From the NCBI GenBank assembly GCA_050012355.1, contig JBEKHI010000393.1:1-7628 (forward strand): a DNA stretch of 7,628 bases, written 5' to 3'. The position numbers and the translations under genes were made by a program. The notes beneath the pieces were generated by a model, which saw only the letters and a program-made list of their open reading frames with translations, was not told the origin of the DNA and searched no databases. The DNA comes from JBEKHI01 sp050012355. GTDB lineage: Bacteria; Actinomycetota; Actinomycetes; Streptosporangiales; Streptosporangiaceae. Positions 6,901-7,628 of this stretch are shown here, piece by piece; the stretch's first letter is position 1, and every line of letters starts with the position of its first letter.

Positions 6901-7628
6901 TTACCATCCGTGTCATACAGGGTGTACGTTACCCCCGATGGCGGAGCTGTCGTCGGCACGGTGATCGCCTCACCAGGAGCCACCACAGCCGGGCCGGTCT
7001 CGCTCGAGGAGCACGCCGTGGCTGCTTCAGCGGTTCCATCGCAGCTGTCCTGATTCAGCGAAGTGAATTCGCTGGTAGTTGTGCCCCCGTCAGGATCAGT
7101 GGTGGATGTCACGCCTCCGGCGGAGTTGTAGGCGTAACTGGTCCCGTCGCCGTCGCCGTTCCAGGTAGCGGAGTCCAGGAGAGTGCCGCTGGTCAGGTTC
7201 GGGTCGTAGTCGTCCTCGGACTTCAGCGTCGAATCGTCCCACTTGGACTCGGCGACCAGGGCGCCCTGGGAGTAGTCATAGGCGGTGCTGTACCCGTCTG
7301 GGTCGCCGACCCAGACCACGCCGTCGCCGGTGGCGGTGTCCAGGTCCGCGTAGTCGAACGTCGTCTCGTAACCCATCGGGCCGGTCTGGGTAAGCACCCG
7401 GCCGTAATCATCGTAGGTGTTCGTCGTCACCCCGCCGGCCGGCTTGGTGATCGTCAGCAGGTCGTTCGCCAGCATCGCGCTGGCGGTCGAGCCTTCGCCG
7501 TAGGTGTACTTCGTCTCCCGGCTGAGCGGGTCGGTGACCGAGGTCAGGTCATCCGAGGAGTTGTACCCGTATGTCCAGGTGCGGCCCATCGGGTCGGTGA
7601 CGGAGGTGACCAGGCCGTCGGTCATCGC
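3951..7628 (-). CDS. Rhs/YD-repeat polymorphic toxin-like protein, 3' part
   Basis: This is the C-terminal portion (1225 visible codons; the frame is open at the right edge, so the true start lies outside) of a large Rhs-family protein. Such proteins form a beta-barrel shell of YD repeats that encloses a C-terminal effector. Residues are numbered from the in-window ATG at 7625. More than fifteen YD-type units are visible (YTYDADGEQT, YGYDSDGNQT, YSYDPDGNKT, YTYDPFGELT and others), interrupted by a non-repeat segment at about 194-300. The Rhs core end is canonical: YGYAGYYTDVTGLTYNINRY (1043-1062), GQFSSVDPL, YEYADGNP and PVSATDPDGLW (1091-1101). A 123-residue variable tip follows (1102-1224), ending at TAG 3951. 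Secretion signals, if any, lie outside the window. The tip and the following gene have much lower G+C than the core, which suggests exchange. Confidence 0.93.
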   Translation of the reverse strand, partial: AMTDGLVTSVTDPMGRTWTYGYNSSDDLTSVTDPLSRETKYTYGEGSTASAMLANDLLTITKPAGGVTTNTYDDYGRVLTQTGPMGYETTFDYADLDTATGDGVVWVGDPDGYSTAYDYSQGALVAESKWDDSTLKSEDDYDPNLTSGTLLDSATWNGDGDGTSYAYNSAGGVTSTTDPDGGTTTSEFTSLNQDSCDGTAEAATACSSSETGPAVVAPGEAITVPTTAPPSGVTYTLYDTDGNELYTDTAVYAPGSSTASYQQVSYTLYKGNTVTLDSTTISCTYTPPSQSLPCAMVNPDGVVSQVEYDTYGDPILFSVLDATGSVNANTTYTYDADGEQTAKVSPDGNESGANAGNYTTTTVYNADGEKTSVTEGDGSGATVTARTTTYGYDSDGNQTAVEDARGYTTTTVYNADDQATLVTNPDGDSTLTCYDGDGNSVETVPAVGVAADSLTASSCPVSYPADYGDRLASDATTYTYDADGDKTAETVPAPAGQSGYETTSYTYDAARNLQETTAPPASDSSGASDDVTYDTYDADGNLVSETTGYGTSTAATTAYCYDPSGDKTAVVYGDGNTGGLADCQTSYPWTVNATDYPTEADYQTTYAYDSTGELVSTTTPATTAAPDGATTTTTYDDAGNELTTTDPDGITTIYTYTPAGKKATVTYSGSSAHEVTYSYDPDGNKTAMTDASGSSSYTYDPFGELTSTTNGNDATVSYTYDLDEDITGITYPIPSTATWATTDTVTYGYDHADQMTSATDFTGSKIAITDNADGNTTSETLGSSGDTITTSYDSTGAAESITLANSSGTTLQSFTYADAPDGDTLTETDSPTTAGTSKTYTYDSQSQVASEATSSATTDYSFDESGNLTELPEGATGTYDDDGELTSSTSSSGTVTDYTYNADGERTAETRGGTTTASATWNGAGELTSYDDSSGDMTSATYDGDGLRATSVTSSGGTQDYTWNTLSEDPQLLTDSANAYIYATGTAPAEQVNLSTGTVTYLVTDSLGSVRGTVNASGTLTGTCAYDVWGNPETADGLTATTPYGYAGYYTDVTGLTYNINRYYDSSTGQFSSVDPLVIQTGQAYEYADGNPVSATDPDGLWIALQCFAGKYTRTCTWYMDASSTEHVIHLLSEAIETGVACSELGEVIPVVGDAISLLCYFGIVGLAAARAWIQYDLKRSTNEPAHIGVHIRVWYYRLWWWWFGWHHGPWLPDWAWVYPHSNNS
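3954..4322 (-). other. Variable C-terminal tip of the Rhs protein
   Basis: The 123 residues after DPDGLW (1102-1224) are the candidate effector. In order: a Cys-containing polar part with C1106, C1115 and C1141; a hydrophobic stretch GEVIPVVGDAISLLCYFGIV and onward (about 1145-1173), long enough for one membrane helix though it carries an Asp; a basic/polar linker; then an aromatic tail (1194-1216) with nine Trp, including WWWW, plus several Tyr and His, ending YPHSNNS. I see no HNH, nuclease, deaminase, ADP-ribosyltransferase or protease motif. A membrane-active or pore-like role is inference from composition only. G+C is about 54% (195 of 360 bases counted at 3961-4320). Confidence 0.6.
3959..4056 (-). 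repeat. Long inverted repeat enclosing the Trp-rich Rhs tail
   Basis: Arms tattagagtgtgg (3959-3971) and ccacactctaata (4044-4056) are perfect 13-bp reverse complements. Extending inward to 3978 and 4037 gives 19-20-nt arms with only three mismatches. The enclosed ~58-72 nt encode the Trp-rich tail, and the second arm ends six bases before the Rhs stop codon. In the transcript this could form a stable stem just before the start of the next gene. Confidence 0.6.
4323..4355 (-). other. Rhs core-terminating motif PxxxxDPxGLW
   Basis: The codons encode PVSATDPDGLW (residues 1091-1101), matching the PxxxxDPxGL signature that closes the Rhs core. In characterised Rhs effectors, self-cleavage at this motif releases the C-terminal toxin inside the shell. 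Here it marks the border between the conserved core and the variable tip; cleavage itself is inferred from the family. Confidence 0.85.
6386..6557 (-). repeat. Internal near-duplicate in the YD-repeat region
   Basis: The 25-mer at 6386-6410 recurs at 6533-6557 with two mismatches, 147 nt (49 codons) apart. On the minus strand both copies encode TTTVYNAD (residues about 359-366 and 408-415). This indicates recent duplication or gene conversion between repeat units, as expected for YD repeats. Confidence 0.6.
6726..7046 (-). other. Non-repeat insert within the Rhs YD array
   Basis: Residues about 194-300 break the YD periodicity. The segment begins with a Cys pair (SCDGTAEAATACSS), passes through Pro/Thr/Val-rich sequence (GPAVVAPGEAITVPTTAPPS), then YTLYDTDGNELY and YTLYKGNTVTLDSTTISCTY, and ends PPSQSLPCAMVNPDG with a second Cys pair (C282, C293). 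Alternating polar and aromatic residues suggest a small beta-sandwich module, possibly with disulfides if exported. I do not recognise a named domain. Confidence 0.5.

Noticed and set aside
3951..7628. CRISPR-like or tandem-repeat array because of recurring gtcgtaggtgta words
   Set aside because: The words recur at irregular distances in one reading frame and encode TYTYD-type residues, so they are YD protein repeats and not a CRISPR array.

Overview
The window looks like chromosomal DNA from a high-GC actinomycete (Actinomycetota). The housekeeping gene is about 73-75% G+C in the stretches I counted, uses a GTG start, and encodes an actinobacterial-type DNA polymerase I with an eroded proofreading domain. 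I cannot place the genus; Streptosporangiales- or Catenulispora-like filamentous actinomycetes would fit.

All confident genes lie on the minus strand and are transcribed from right to left. (1) 3951-7628: the 3' part of a large Rhs/YD-repeat protein that runs off the right edge. It has many YD repeats, a non-repeat insert, a canonical Rhs core end (RYYD...DPL...DPDGLW), and then a 123-residue variable C-terminal tip. (2) 3192-3941: a 249-codon gene starting 9 nt after the Rhs stop. It has a Cys/His-rich probable metal-binding N-terminus and a charged helical middle, and its last ~49 residues look like read-through into foreign sequence. (3) 415-3111: complete polA (898 aa), starting at GTG. 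(4) 1-414: no confident gene, but a perfect 10-bp hairpin after polA, a short near-duplicate direct repeat, and two weak minus-strand reading frames leaving the left edge.

The most interesting region is about 3341-4322. The Rhs tip and the next gene form a block of roughly 50-54% G+C between an Rhs core of about 70% and polA-side DNA of about 70%. This is the expected layout of an exchangeable polymorphic-toxin cassette: a variable tip after the DPxGL motif, followed at once by a small partner gene. The tip matches no toxin family I recognise. It has a hydrophobic segment and then an extreme aromatic tail with nine Trp in 23 residues. The downstream gene holds the usual immunity position but is a soluble Cys-rich protein, so the immunity role is inference only. 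The cassette appears to end in the polA upstream region, so polA may share transcripts with it or use its own promoter; a leaderless-type -10 (TAGGAT) lies 7 nt before its GTG.
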